From NCBI GenBank assembly GCA_007644065.1, contig VJWN01000017.1:124001-188000 (forward strand): 64,000 nucleotides of DNA, given 5' to 3'. The stretch's first letter is position 1. Each line of letters begins with the position of its first letter. Below, one piece after another: positions 46,434 to 58,613 of the stretch. The position numbers and the translations under genes were made by a program. The stretch comes from Margaritispora aquatica (lineage: Eukaryota > Ascomycota > Leotiomycetes > Helotiales > Discinellaceae). Under the pieces are notes generated by a model. That model made no database searches. It saw nothing but the letters and a program-made list of their open reading frames with translations, and was not told the origin of the DNA.

Positions 46434-48173
46434 GTTGACAAATGGGAATGGAATTGGATTGATGGTAACTTGCAGGCGTGAAGAATGCAATGATGTTTGG
46501 TGATAGTGGTTATTGGTTGATGATGCGAAGTGTATGTTGATGGATAGAAGAGAACAGAAGGAGAGGAGAGAAAATCGGCTCAAGTATGATCTTTTTCTCT
46601 CTGGCAGGAACAAGATTTTAGGTGGTGGCTTCGATTGATCGGATTCTGATCATTTTGCAGTTGCGGCGAGACCGAATTTGAATGTTCCGGGCAGGAGCGT
46701 TGGGTAAGCACCAGTAATTTTGCTGACAGGAGAGACTCGGCTGTGAATAGATAATCGAGGAATAGTACTGTCTATAAGTGCACCGGTCACTGCATTCATT
46801 AAATGAGCAGATGCAGTATTATTGTGCAGAAAGATAGCAGATACCTTGACTTTCATCAGCGAGACCTCAAAGATATTACATTTCTGCTTGGTGAATTGCA
46901 GCCATTCGATTCGTCTCGCTTGACAGAAAAACCACCTTAGCCACCACAAAACCGATCTTCCTCTTGGAATACAGCGCTTTTCCTCTTCTTACATGTCAAA
47001 ATCTCAGGGAAGAAGGTTTATCAAGTGATAGCGACGGTCAAGACTGCTTTATCTAGCACAGCACAACATCCCGCTCCTCATAAAAAATCCTAACAATTTT
47101 TTTATTGGTGACAGTCGAGATCTCCATGGGTTGAAGAATATATAACCCAGAATACTTCTACGATGCGCAGTTCCAAACATTCACTATGTCTGTGTTACTA
47201 ACACATTGAATTGAGTTTTGAGGAGAAACAACCCAATTCGATATGAGGTTCATGTTTTCTCGCTTGAGAGAAATTGTCACTATAACGACTGAGCGTGGCA
47301 ACTGCTCATTGGAAAATCACAGAGTTATGCTTAAGGAGCTTTCCAACACGTATAGAGTTAGTACATGCTGGGGCCAAATAAAGTTTCGTAGAAAACTCAT
47401 ATAGCCATGCCTCATTAAGGTATCACATGACCTTAATCAGCGTTCAGCTCTACCTGCAGTGACCTAGGATCTAAAAGAGAATCGTAAGATATGACACAGC
47501 TTTTAGCTCTCTGGGAACTGCTCTCCGGCCCTGGAAACACAGAGGAATTCTTATTTCTTATTCAATAGCACTTAAGAATTCGAACTTATCCACCTATTCG
47601 ATCGAAGACAAGTTCGTTATCATGCGAAGTCCTTTCAGATGACGTATATAGGAAAAAGTAAAAGAACTGACAGGACCTCCCATAGAAATTTCTCCTGGCT
47701 TGCAAGCCAATCGTGATATTAAGCCTCACTTTTGACAGCACGTGATGTGACGTGGTGGGGGATCGACATTTAGAGGCAAATCCTCGTCGACACCTTGAGA
47801 GAATGTAAGTATCGTGAGTATATCGCCAAGGATCTAGTAACATGCGCATAACGCGCTTCCCGATTCATGCAAGCCATGGATCGCCTGGGAAGGGATCAAT
47901 TGGATATGTTTGCTTCTCTCCTGCATTTCAGAATGCAGATCTCTACAAACTTGGTGGGGTATATATGTATACACCTCGTTGTCATTGGACCTTGGTTTGA
48001 CATGCATCCGCAATCTTGCTATTGGATTGTTGAGAGTCCATCTCGTGCGCCTCACTGGTGATCTTTCAAGTGATGGGTTTACACCGCTGTGTATATAGGT
48101 TTGAGGAGAGGGCACCGTGTGGGCCATTACAAGAAGAAGTTCTCGCATGAAAGTGGGATAAAACACACATAAT
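46434..48173. other. Intergenic, no supported gene
   Basis: About 1.7 kb. It contains the promoter of the secreted-protein gene at its left and the promoter of the Ser-rich gene at its right. Minus-strand frames 46650-46949, 47586-47849 and 47834-48355 show no motif and no splice chain. Confidence 0.5.
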
Positions 48174-48995
48174 ATGTTCAAGAACCAAAAAAACAGTAAC
48201 ACCAAAAAGGATTCGAAGACGAAGAAGAATTCAAAACTTCTGGTTCCCAAGAACAAGTCGAAGACAATATCAACACGCATTATATTACCGGAAGCTCCAA
48301 CTCCTCCGTGCGTTGTGCTTAAACCGCTGCCGTGGTCGGAGTGGACATGGGACACGCATCAGCATTTTTATTTTCGGGCGCGGAGGGAGAGTGCTGGTAT
48401 GTTTGACTTCTGAAAAGCGAGAAGCTGTTGCTGACAACTGTGCTGCAGGATGGGAATATGAATACAGTATACCACACGATTACGAGAAGAGGAGGGAACA
48501 AGCCATGATGTACATGGCCTCACCACATATTTCTCAGCAACCCTATTCTTCGCCATCCGAGACTCTGGAATATGAGGTTGAGGAAGCGGATGAGATGGCT
48601 GAGAATGAAGCTGCGAGTTCTGTCTCTGCTTCCGAGTCGGGCGGCTCCAAAAGATCATCCATATCTAGTTCAGGATCCGGCTCGGTCTCAGGATCAAGTA
48701 CCAAGTCAAGCAGTACCTCTGAGTTGTCCCATGAGACTTTCGACTCGATGGTCTTTGTCGAGCAGACCAAGTGTAGTAAACGGTTGAAGAATAGTCGAAG
48801 AAGTCCAGTCGTTGTTAGCACGAGGAAGCATGGTGAGTAATGCTTAAATTGACTAGATGTTCGGAACTGACATTAGACACAGCATCTGGAGAAGTGGTAA
48901 TAGAGGTCATGGATGCTGGCTGTATGGTGGTAAGGCATGGAAGCAGCTCGAAGGGCTCAAGTGACTGGGGCTATACGTCTGAGGATGAGTGGTAA
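48174..48995 (+). CDS. Ser-rich orphan protein
   Basis: Unrecognised protein of about 239 aa. Exons: 48174-48396, 48449-48832 and 48883-48995. The last acceptor could also be 48876, adding two residues, with frame kept either way. The N-terminus is strongly basic and Asn/Lys-rich (FKNQKNSNTKKDSKTKKNSK). A Trp/aromatic block follows (LPWSEWTWDTHQHFYFRARR), joined across the first intron to GWEYEYSIPHDYEKRREQ. The centre is an acidic Glu/Ala stretch and then a long Ser/Gly run; the end is SDWGYTSEDEW. No signal peptide or membrane segment. The aromatic block and intron phases argue for a real gene; a nuclear or disordered regulatory protein is possible but unproven. Confidence 0.65.
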
Positions 48996-50287
48996 TTAAT
49001 AATCGAACCATCCTGCACATCATATTGCAACATAAATCATTACTCTTCATTCTTGTACACACTTAAATCGTAGTACTCAGAATGCGATAATCATTAGCGA
49101 TGACAACGCGGATGATGCACCTGATCCGCAGTACACCCAGGCATCTTCACGCGCCGCCTTGCACGGTATATGTTATACCAACATCTCCTTCGCAATCATG
49201 TCTTACATTTCACATCAGAATGCGTGTTCTTGGTTCTCTGATATTTGTGGCGCAACTCTGAAATAGTTTGTACTTGACAGATTAGCCACATCACAAAATC
49301 CAACCCCACAAGTTTGTGGCAACGGTCCAAGTTGGACATGCATATAGAGTGCAACGTCAGATACCTATGCTGTCTAGATGATTGTTCTACTCTCAAGTGT
49401 CACGAAACTATCCGTGATTAGCTATTGCAACCAACCTCGTCCTTATTTCCTTTGTTCTAACCCTTGATCTCTGATGTTTGTGGCGGAGAGTGCTCGTCCT
49501 ACCACATATCGTCTAAACCGGCTTTGCTAAACACAGCTACGTTCCTTTTTTCGGTCTGCTAGTCTTGATTTGAGCTACACTGATTGCAGAGACTTGAACA
49601 ATGTAAAATCCGTTTTCATGTTTCCTGTTTGTCGTAGATGATCACGACTCAAAGATATATAACATGGTAACTAAATCAATTAATGGTATCTTATGTTTGG
49701 TTTATATCACTACACCAAGTATCTCCTGTCATATTGACGGGTATATAAATCTTTCTTGAACCAAGTTCGGGTTAACGCAGTGACGAATTGAGATCAAACA
49801 CCTACTACGCTATTACACCAGGACCCAAGGACGAACAAACTCTAACGAATCATTTCTCCTAGCTGCTTGTCTCCAGAGAGTGATTGAAGACGACTCCATT
49901 CCATAAGCAACATGAGAGTGGAGTTGCTGCCCTCCTAGGCTAAATCACCATGTGGTCGGTAGTCCAGCACAGCAATCAAGCCAGCAGTAACCTCTAGCCA
50001 CCCAGCTATCGCAACTCCCAAGAACAAGCTCCCAGAATCAGAACTAATATGTCTGTAGCCTACAAAATAGAGAGGTCCCTTAACCTCACAATGACAGCAT
50101 AGACACCATAAGCGAGGGTTGCCCCACTTGGCTCTCCTGCTTAGCTTGCTATTGTCGGCTCAAATCACAATGGCCATTGTAACTAAGCACAAAGAATTTG
50201 TCCCTTGATCTCAACTCTTTATTATGCTACATTCCTCATCTCGAGACCGGACATGCAATAATTTGACCTGTTCTCACAACCGACGAA
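48996..50287. other. Intergenic, no supported gene
   Basis: About 1.3 kb, AT-rich in places, with only short frames (for example 49196-49396 minus). It holds the promoter of the 2EXR gene at its right end. Confidence 0.5.
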
Positions 50288-51280
50288 ATGTCTTCTCAAA
50301 TCTCATCATCTAAGCAAATTGCTCCTCCCATGATGGGATTTGAGTATCTAACTCAAAGAAGCGCCATTCTTGCCCTTATCAAATCAGTTAGGACTGAGTT
50401 AGAGACTGGCGGCGAGGAGGGGAGTAGTCAGAGATCTCTCACAGTCTCGATCCCCAAAACGTTGACCAATGGCCATATGTGAATATATTCATTCAATCTG
50501 ATCCTATGTCCTACTAACAACCATCGCAGTGCTCCCCTCTCACAAAACTCTGCATCCATCAACCAGGCCACCCAACTCCTCACGGACTTCCTCAAGTTCA
50601 ACCGACTTCCAGGCGAGCTCAAGAACATAATATGGTCGTATGTCCTTCCACGCCCTCGCGTCATCCGCCCTCTCCGGACCAAAGACGACAAGACCTACTA
50701 CTCACCCGCGCAAATCCCTCCGCTCCTACACGCCTGTTCCTCGTCTCGCCAATACGCCAAGCGCACATACACCTTATGCATAACGCCATTCCTGCGACCC
50801 GGCTTCGGTCCACGACATGGACGCATCTGGTTTTCCTACGAGCACGATTTCTTCGCCATGGCTGGCGATGCACTGACGTTCATGCGTCAGTTGCCGCACA
50901 TCGACGACAAAGACTTGATCCGGAACGTGCTCTTGGAGGTTACAGACGACGAGAATGGATCCGTGGAGCCGAGAATTTCGCTGGTGGAGAGTAATTTCAA
51001 GGCTGTGAAGGAGTTGGTGTTGGTGGGGAAGAGCGTGAAGATGTCTGGTGATTGGGCGTTTCGGGAGGAGTTTGCGGAGGTGCATAGGGGAAAGAGGGAT
51101 TGGGAGTGGCAGCAGGGCCGTACTTGGGAGACTATTGTGGAAGAGGCGAAGGCGTGGAGGAGGAATTGCAAATACACGAAGCATATTTATGAGATTCTAA
51201 AGAAGGATCCACCCGAGCAGCCTTCGTGGACTATCAAGAAGTTGTGGAGGGGGGAATGGATTGGAAGTGGGACGTCCTAG
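50288..51280 (+). CDS. 2EXR-domain protein
   Basis: Member of the 2EXR family, abundant and poorly characterised in plant-associated ascomycetes. Exons: 50288-50478 and 50530-51280, 313 aa; the 51 nt intron has a CTACTAAC-type branch site. The N-terminal 80 residues are Ser/Gln-rich. The hallmark follows: FLKFNRLPGELKNIIWSYVL with PRPRVIRPL, matching the 'F..LP.ELR..IW..AL..PRV' core, then IPPLLHACSSSRQYAKRTY. The C-terminal half has a hydrophobic-strand region (RISLVESNFKAVKELVLVG) and a Trp-rich helical end. The function of the family is unknown; it looks like an F-box-like or structural module. Cytosolic or nuclear, with no signal peptide. Confidence 0.83.
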
Positions 51281-51894
51281 ACTACGGTGTGTAGTTCTAG
51301 AAGCTGTTTGATTATCTTTCGATTTTAGATGATGTTGAATACATGCCAATTATTTGTGAACTCGCTTATGCATCAACGTATTTGCTCCTTAGCCATGCAG
51401 AGAATGGTTAACGCTTGTAGATGATGAACCACGACCGCTTTCAAGCACTCGTTTACTAATTGATGATAAGGAGATACAAGTTAAGAATGTACTTGAGGAT
51501 ATCGGAATGTCTAACAAGCTTCATTGCCATAGTTGCATATTTATGGCTTATCTAAGCAGCAAGTTTATCAAAGACTGAAACCTGGGATATGGGGCATCCA
51601 AAAACTCGTGACACTGTTTACTTTTCCACCTTACCTTAGGTACCTTAGGTACTTTTCTATCGTTCTAGTGCTTTCTAGTTATTGGTAAAATCGGCTTCAC
51701 ATCCTTTTAGATCAGAATTTGTTCTGAGTACAGGCCAATAGTGGGCACTTTTGGCTCTGGTCAAACCGCGGCTAAGCACAAGTCCAATAACCCAACAGAC
51801 TGATGACATAGTCTTACTGCCAACCGCGACAAGACTTCGACGCATGAGAACGGATTCTTCTAACCCTAGATTCAATCTAATATGGATGTCCTGA
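51281..51894. other. Intergenic, convergent 3' ends
   Basis: About 610 bp. A near-perfect direct repeat of TACCTTAGG/TACCTTAGGT occurs at 51632-51652. Otherwise no feature. Confidence 0.5.
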
Positions 51895-53780
51895 CTAGTG
51901 CATCAATGTCTTCAAATACTCTGCTAACTCGCCACGCAGCATCTCAGCCCGAATGCGGCACTCCAGATCTCCCCACTCCAACACGGTAATAGCGCGCCTA
52001 TACGATTGCTGTACTTCAACATGCAAACCTTCCTGTGCAGACACGATGGCTATCACTTTGCACCCAAACGAGAAATATTGCGCATCCATACACCATTGCA
52101 GTCCGCCAGCGACCGGCATACGGCTGCTGCTGCGCTTGACCAAGCTCAAAGCCAAATTCTTGGCCAAGGAGGCTTCTTTGAGGTTGTAATGTGCGAGATA
52201 CGTGAAGCGATCCAAAATCGAAAGAGATGATTCAGAGTTCGGCCCGTACTCGCGATCTGATTCGTCGAGAAGGAGTTGGTAGCTTTCTCTCAGGCTCGCG
52301 TGGTGCAGAGTATCTGAATCCCAATGTTTCAGGTAGTTCGACCACATTGCGAGGACAGTAGCGTGATCACCGCCGATCCATGACTTGAGGCTGTGGATCG
52401 ACTTAAGGTACCCGATACGTAAAGAGTTGAGCAGTTCACTTGGATTTTTCTGAAGTATTTTGTATAGTGCGGCACAGATTTGGAACACAGGATACGTCTC
52501 GGACCCAGGTCGAAGCTTTGATCTTGTCATCTCGCCATAATGCTGGAAGAACCAACTCAAAATCGTGAAATCTTTGGCAGCGGCACAAAGCTCGTAGATG
52601 TAGCGGCACATCCTCCAGAACTTGACAAGCATTGCAGGATCGAGGCACATCATCGTGCTTTCCATCTGCTCGAATATGCCATGAAGTTTTCGCACTCCTT
52701 GCCCCAAGTTGTTCGGAGACATCCTTGCAAGTCGTGTTGCTCCAAAAGCTTGGTCGCTAAGGCTTTGCCATATGCTACTCAAGCCGGTTGTCTCGTCTGC
52801 AGCAGTGATGGAAAACAGGTCGGAACTGGTCCAGCCTTCGCTTTCGAATAGTCCAAAAGCGATATGGTGTACCGACTTAATAATAGTTTCTTGAAGCAGG
52901 CAGATGTCGGGACTTGCTATTGTTGATATGGCAAGGATCTGAGAGGCGAGTCTGCTGAAGAGTGTATCAGAAAGTGGTGATGTTGCTTTGGCTTTTTTAT
53001 TCTGTCTAGTTCGAGCCACTGTTGTCTGCTGTTGATGGTGCTTTCGCGTTTTGTTCTGCCGAATTCGAATTCCTGCGCTCTGCTGTTGATGTACCTGCAT
53101 CCTATCCTGCGTCTTGTCATTCTTTCCAAACTTTTCCCATCCCTCTTTTCCAAACTGGGTGTAGCATTGACTGCGGCTAGAAAAATACTCTTAGAACCAC
53201 CATGGCAGAAAAGAGTTGGGGCAAGGCCTCACGTTTTCTGGAAATGATAAACCAGCAGCATAATGATCCGAACGTCTTCAAGCAATATTTGTTCCTCGAT
53301 GTAAAGTCTATGGACGATCGGTTTCAGATTCTCCCACCGCTGCTCGTCCGTATCTGTATTCGCCGAAGCTGTTGTGAGGTTGCTTGATCGTACTGAAATG
53401 AACCTGGATCAAGATTAATGTCAAATGTTGCGTGTGTCACAGGAAGCACTGGTGCGTTATACATCGCTGAAATTGTATCTGCGAAAGGATGATGCATCAT
53501 CGGAGAATTGAAGTTTACAGAGAAGTCTAGATTTTTGACGGGTCCTATGTGAAAACAGTTAGCTGTTCATTCGATGAACGGTTTGGGAACCATTACTCTG
53601 GGAAACCTGGGCCTGAATGGCTTCATTTGGAAATACATTCGAGCCATTCGCTTCAAAGGGCTGCAAAACATCGGTCCCATCTGTGAAAGGATATTGTTGC
53701 TCGTCATTCACGATGTATATGTCATTTTCATTGGTAGCAAAGCAGCCATTGAAGAACCGATTGGAGGTAGTGTACTCCAT
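51895..53780 (-). CDS. Clr5-domain protein
   Basis: A fungal Clr5-domain protein, a family with an N-terminal helical motif and a variable C-terminal region, some of which act in heterochromatic silencing or transcription. Exons: 53780-53597, 53544-53404, 53353-53233 and 53176-51895, 575 aa; introns are 52, 50 and 56 nt. Residues 1-107 are Asn/Phe-rich and probably disordered. The Clr5 motif at about 112-165 reads EQRWENLKPIVHRLYIEEQI, with LLEDVRIIMLLVYHF, then RSQCYTQFGKEGWEK across the third intron. A Gln/Lys/Arg-rich linker with two similar blocks (HQQQSAGIRIRQNKTRK, HHQQQTTVARTRQNKKAK) comes next. The C-terminal 340 residues are helical and TPR-like in composition. Only the last exon is obvious as an ORF; the domain appears after splicing. 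Confidence 0.82.
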
Positions 53781-54491
53781 GATTATTGAGGCAATTTGAT
53801 GAATCGAATTTATTTTGTATATCAGCAAAAAATAATCAGGTTGTGAACTTGACCTAGGGAGAACAGATCCCCTCGTCTTCCTCCACATGCAGCGACCAAA
53901 TCTTCTTGTTCTTCTCCTCATGACCTGTAGCCTCACTTTGCGGATAGAAAGAGGATTGGATATCGTGACCTTACTCGGTTCAATTGGTCGCAGAGCATTG
54001 TGGCCTCAGCTTGCATGAAGCGTGCACGAACTGTCGAGACACCTGCTTTCATTTCATTGGAGAGGTGCTTGGAAGGCTCCCTAATGTTCATCGCATTATG
54101 CAAGACGTCTTTGAAGGGGGGTCAACTCTATCGGATACTGGTTTGTATGCAACCACCTTTGTCGACTGAGGTTGCACAAGGAGATCTGACTCGCCCAAAG
54201 GCGCATTGCTTACCTGCAGGAAGAGGTCTCCTGGCTCGATTGGACGCGTCTGCGCGTCTTCCAATTTGATCAAAGTTACAACTTCAGAAATAAAGTGTTG
54301 AGTGTTAATTGAAAATGAAATGTCGGTGAGGGTAGGACATCGAGTTCGCCGAGTATACAAGAAGGCTGGCTGCTCTGGAATTCTTTTTAATTTCTTCACT
54401 CATAGTCGCGGAGCCATAGAGCTCATTTTGCAGCACAAGTTCGACCCCTCTACCCCTCTTACCCTCAAGCGAGTTACAAGTCGTCCCCACC
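53781..54491. other. Intergenic with possible minus-strand exons
   Basis: About 700 bp between divergent genes. The minus strand has two open stretches that look coding: 54399-54210 (with SFSINTQHFISEVVTLIKLE, then a GTAAGC donor after FLQ) and about 54125-53975 (FKDVLHNAMNIREPSKHLSN, VRARFMQAEATMLCDQLNRV). I could not join them in frame with normal splice sites, so no gene is called; a broken gene is possible. Confidence 0.35.
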
Positions 54492-55691
54492 ATGCCTTCT
54501 CGCTACTCCGTGGATAGCAGCGATGCATCCACTCTTAATGATGAGGAAGTTGCATCAGAAGATGAGGTTCATACCCACATCGATTACATCAAATGCAACC
54601 CCACGAAGTCGAAAGCTTCCCGCGACCAAGTCGTCATTTGTGTTGTACACAGATCAAATCTTAGACTTCTGTCATATGAATTGAATATACTTCATCATAA
54701 GACCAAGTGGCTCGCAGCCTTTAGATGTAAGATGATGACTCCATGGCCCTTCCATTCCCATCCACACTCTCATGATTATGATTGAGACTAAATGCAACTT
54801 ATAGCTAGAATACTTGCAGGTTGTTTTGATGACCTTGACGACATCATCAAGCGGGAAGCTTCAGGCGGGAGGAAGACGAGCTTAGTTCTTCTCGTCACCC
54901 CGTTGGCCTCCGAGATCAAATTTAACGTGCCAAAATGCTACAAAACTTTCACTATCACTCGTTGCCCACATCGTCATTCTGATGGGCCCTACCTCGCCAT
55001 AGACCCAACCTCCCGGTACTGCAACATACCAATGCCCAGGTGGGACATGCGACAGAAGCACTTAAGACATGATTTCCGACCTGAGTCAGGAGTCTGTCTG
55101 ATTAACCAATTCGGAAATCTCAGCAGCAGCACACTCCCTTATAGCAGCGACTTCCAAGCTGAAATAAGATCACAGGCAGAACGCCTACAGGACAACAGCA
55201 CGAGCTGGGAGCAACGCAAAGGTATCGTTGCGTCCATCATTGGTGGGCTCGTCGGCTGCGGTACCACGGCAGCCAAACTTTACACCTGCACCAAATTGGT
55301 ATCTGGGGGAGTCTTCTTGCAGTGTCAGGGCGTCAAGGCTGGACTGGGCGGAGTGAAATTCTTTGAGATCGGCTCGGCCACCTTGAAAGCAGGCTACGTG
55401 AAAACCTCTCTCGTTGCTGCTGCTGAGCTCGTCGGCGCACCCATCCTCATCGGGGCAGCAACTGGTGTTGCCGTTGGGGCTCTGGTGTACTTCGTACCAT
55501 GGAACAGTCTCTTCGACTGGCTGAAGAATCTCTGGAACGGCTTCTGGAACTGGTTGGTCGAGAAGTTCAAAGCGTTCTGCCAATCTATCGCTTCTTGGTG
55601 GCAGGAAGATGGCCATCGCAGTAGGAGCCGCGATAGGAGCCGCGCTTCTCGTCGCTCTCGCCACGGGCCTACGAGAATGCGAGGCCATTGA
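54492..55691 (+). CDS. Orphan protein with hydrophobic segments, Trp-rich helix and RS-type tail
   Basis: Unrecognised 368 aa protein. Exons: 54492-54726 and 54820-55691; the 93 nt intron starts with GTAAGA and joins FRC to CFDDLDDIIKRE in frame. Residues 1-210 have Cys/His-containing stretches (TITRCPHRHSDGPYLAI, SRYCNIPMPRWDMRQKHL) without a known zinc pattern. Hydrophobic Gly/Ala segments lie at about 213-232 (IVASIIGGLVGCGTTAAKLY) and 282-304 (LVGAPILIGAATGVAVGALV). A Trp-rich amphipathic stretch at 306-325 (SLFDWLKNLWNGFWNWLVEK) follows, then a tail of Arg/Ser repeats from 345. No signal peptide. Membrane association is likely from the composition; any pore or defence role is only a guess. 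It is divergent from the Clr5 gene. Confidence 0.68.
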
Positions 55692-57112
55692 GATCTTCCG
55701 AGATTTTCGACCCATTCCTTTGCTTTTGCTGCTTTCTTGCTATGTTTTGATGGACTTGTTTTCTTTGATTTCGTGGAAAGAGAGACGGACTTACGGATAC
55801 GATTCCCTACCTCTTTCTTTGCGTTAGGATAAGCTAGTCTTGCTCTTCCATTCCACAACTTTGTCTTACCACCTCGGAGTATCCTTTGGTTGAAGTTTGG
55901 ATTTCACATTTGTTTGGGTTATCTCTTGATTAGTGCGATGAGTGAATATGGGTGGAACTTTGATGATGTCTACGAATTTCTTTCCATTCCGGGATAGGTT
56001 CACCTGTAATTTCTCAACAATCAATCTTATTTTTCCTTAGTCAACAAACTTATTCATCATATGTTGCATTCGTCTTTGGTATTCAAATTGAGTCTCTTAG
56101 TGACCAATCCCCATACTTCCAGTAGACAGAGAACCTCGTGGTATATGACGCTGCGGCTAGTAAACGACAGTCCTTCCCCACTCCTTCAGCCCTACCAGTC
56201 TCGCCTTCCACTTTCACTACCCCCTATATCAGAATCCTTATTACCCTTCATCAAATCATCCCGTCTACAGCTTCGGGATCCTTCAGAACATAGTCTCCTA
56301 TGGGAACTGCATTCTATTAGCCAATCCTAAACAATGCTTGTTCTGTCTAGCTTAACCTGGTGCAGACGAGTCCCTCCTATTGAGAATTTGAGAATGTGAT
56401 CCTGAGATTGAGATGCGGATATTTTTGATCATGTGGGGAAGGCACCTGGCTAGGAACTCGGTCAAGTAACTATGGGCTTCTAACAGTGTTGTTCCGGATG
56501 GAGGGTAGGTAGGGAAGCATCAAGCTGAGATAGGAATAGACTAAGAGTACCGGTGGATGAATACTGTAGACAGAGATAAAGGAATACTCTTGGTGCTCTC
56601 TTTCTATGCCATTGTCACCAAGGCATTACGCGAACAGTTCCCCCAATCAGATAACCAAACGTGCAAGCACCCAAGCAAACGAGCTTGTAAGCCAAGAATC
56701 CACGAGACGAACTCCTCGAAGTCTCCAAGCTTTCCACAGATAGAGCTTACCCCAGACATATCCTGCACACGAGACATTCCAGTGGACAGTGCTCATCAGT
56801 CGCTTAAATCAAAGCCACAGTCAAACACAAACAGAGATGTCCAAACTCATCTATTAAATCTACAAATGAAATGCCTAACCTTCTAAACCATGTATACAAG
56901 AATTAAATCCCATCAAGGGTCACCCCATTTTCCGCCAACCCCTTTTCCTATCCCAATCAATGGGTACCTAAGCGAAGATAAAGTCTCCAAACAAAAGAAA
57001 ACGCCACAAAAACAACCCGCACAGCAGGGATCTTCATTATGTATACACCTATCTCTGGTCATAATCATTATCGTAATTTCGTTATCGACATCGTCCGCAA
57101 GCGACGTCATGT
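55692..57112. other. Intergenic, convergent, no supported gene
   Basis: About 1.4 kb. Frames at 56061-56330, 56557-56886 and 56890-57189 (plus) lack motifs and good starts. Nothing else recognised. Confidence 0.5.
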
Positions 57113-58613
57113 TCAAAAATTGCTTTTCCTGTCCCTCGAGTATCCACTCTCTCGTCTCGACGTCTTCTGCACACCCATACCAAACTTGATGGGCCCTTTG
57201 TATCCGCGAGGAGGCTTCAAGGTTACATCAGTTAATGCTGTCACAATCGAGACGACAGAGACTGGCCGTTGTGTATCTGGCGCGATCAATGGTGCTTCAA
57301 AAGGGTCCTCCGAGTAGATATACCCAGCTGATCCGTAGCTGGATCTCTTTTCCGAGAGTGGCAGACTCTCAATGCTTTCGGTATCGAAGGACCTGCCGTT
57401 TGATGGCGACCAATTCCTAGGCGTTTCCTCTTGAGGGGAGAGGTGCTCGAAGCCATTGAGGAGACTGCCAGAATAGAGAGAAGATGATCGATTTGGTCGA
57501 AGTGGTGCAAAAGCTGGTGGAGGTAGAGAAATCTCATCCGAACCTTTATCTGCCGGGTAATATAGCGATGCCATATTCGCTGTCTTTCGCCTAAGGTTCA
57601 TCTCAGACTTCTTCCAAGGCCTGAACATGCTGTCTTTTTCGATGCCACCGATCGATCTTCTGTGCGCACGCTTCGTTATCCTGCGGCGCCAAATGTAGTA
57701 CGTGAGTGGAAGAATGAGTAACAGGACTCCCAGAATGATGCCAATCACGATTCCTGCGACCATGTCCATCTTTCCTGGCTCTTCTTTCTGAATGACACCA
57801 ATTGCTTGGGTTTGCTGAGACTCTGCCCCGATGGATATGGTTGGTGATACTATGCTCGTAACGGACGTGAAAACAGCGCTTGTAAGACTTGATGGCACAG
57901 GAGGCCCAGACGATGTGAATGGATTGGATAAAGATGACGTTGTTAACGTTGCCGGACTTGACGTTGGAAGTGATGCGGCTGAGATTATCGTTGGTAATCT
58001 TGTTGGAGCAGGCGTGGCCAACGAGACTGGATTTGAAGACTTAAGGATAGAAATTACGGCAGCTGTAGAGAAGCTCGTAGGATGTGCAACAATATTTGTG
58101 GATGGAGCAGCACTCCTCCGGATACTGGTGGTTTTTAAAAATGAATTTGAGCTCGGCGCTCCTGCAGAAGGAGATTGAAGGGTCTTCCGGTTTGCTGCAG
58201 ATGTTAACACCCTGTTCGAGGATTGCGGTAGAACTGAGCTTATGCGACTAATCGTTGAGGAACGCGCCAATGTAGTAGCGGCAGTTTGGTGGTTCGGAGG
58301 CCATGGCGGGAGCGGAGAAGGGATGGTATCAAATATCTTTGGATGCCCTTCATTTGTCCCTACATTTGAAATTCGACAAAAACTCGACCCGCCGTGAAAA
58401 CAATCTCCACTCATCTCTCATAGTAAGTGAATTAGATAGAGTATACAATTATAACTATACAACAATAGGCATCTGATCAACAGGCCAACGAGCATTTGAT
58501 GCTACACTTAGCATTAGGGAAACAAACAGAATGACACTTGGGCGAAGGATTCTTGGAAAACGCAGGGGAAGCAGAAGTGATATGAGCAGTGTGCAAGAGA
58601 AGAAACCTTTCAT
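57113..58613 (-). CDS. Ser/Thr-rich single-pass membrane protein
   Basis: Type I membrane protein, function unknown. The main exon is 58416-57113. It starts with two Cys (GDCFHGGSSFCRIS), has a long Ser/Thr/Pro-rich ectodomain of about 200 residues (likely O-glycosylated), one transmembrane helix (MVAGIVIGIILGVLLLILPL) followed at once by YYIWRRRITKRAHRR, and a cytoplasmic tail with SPQEETPRNWSPSNGRSF and repeated RSSSLYSGS-like Ser clusters. A proposed first exon, 58613-58490, encodes a signal peptide ending LFVSLMLSVASNA and joins in frame through intron 58489-58417 (weak donor GTTGGC). Other phase-1 donors upstream would also work, so the 5' end is tentative; the model gives 475 aa. It resembles fungal wall-stress sensor layouts but has no WSC domain. 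Confidence 0.72.
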
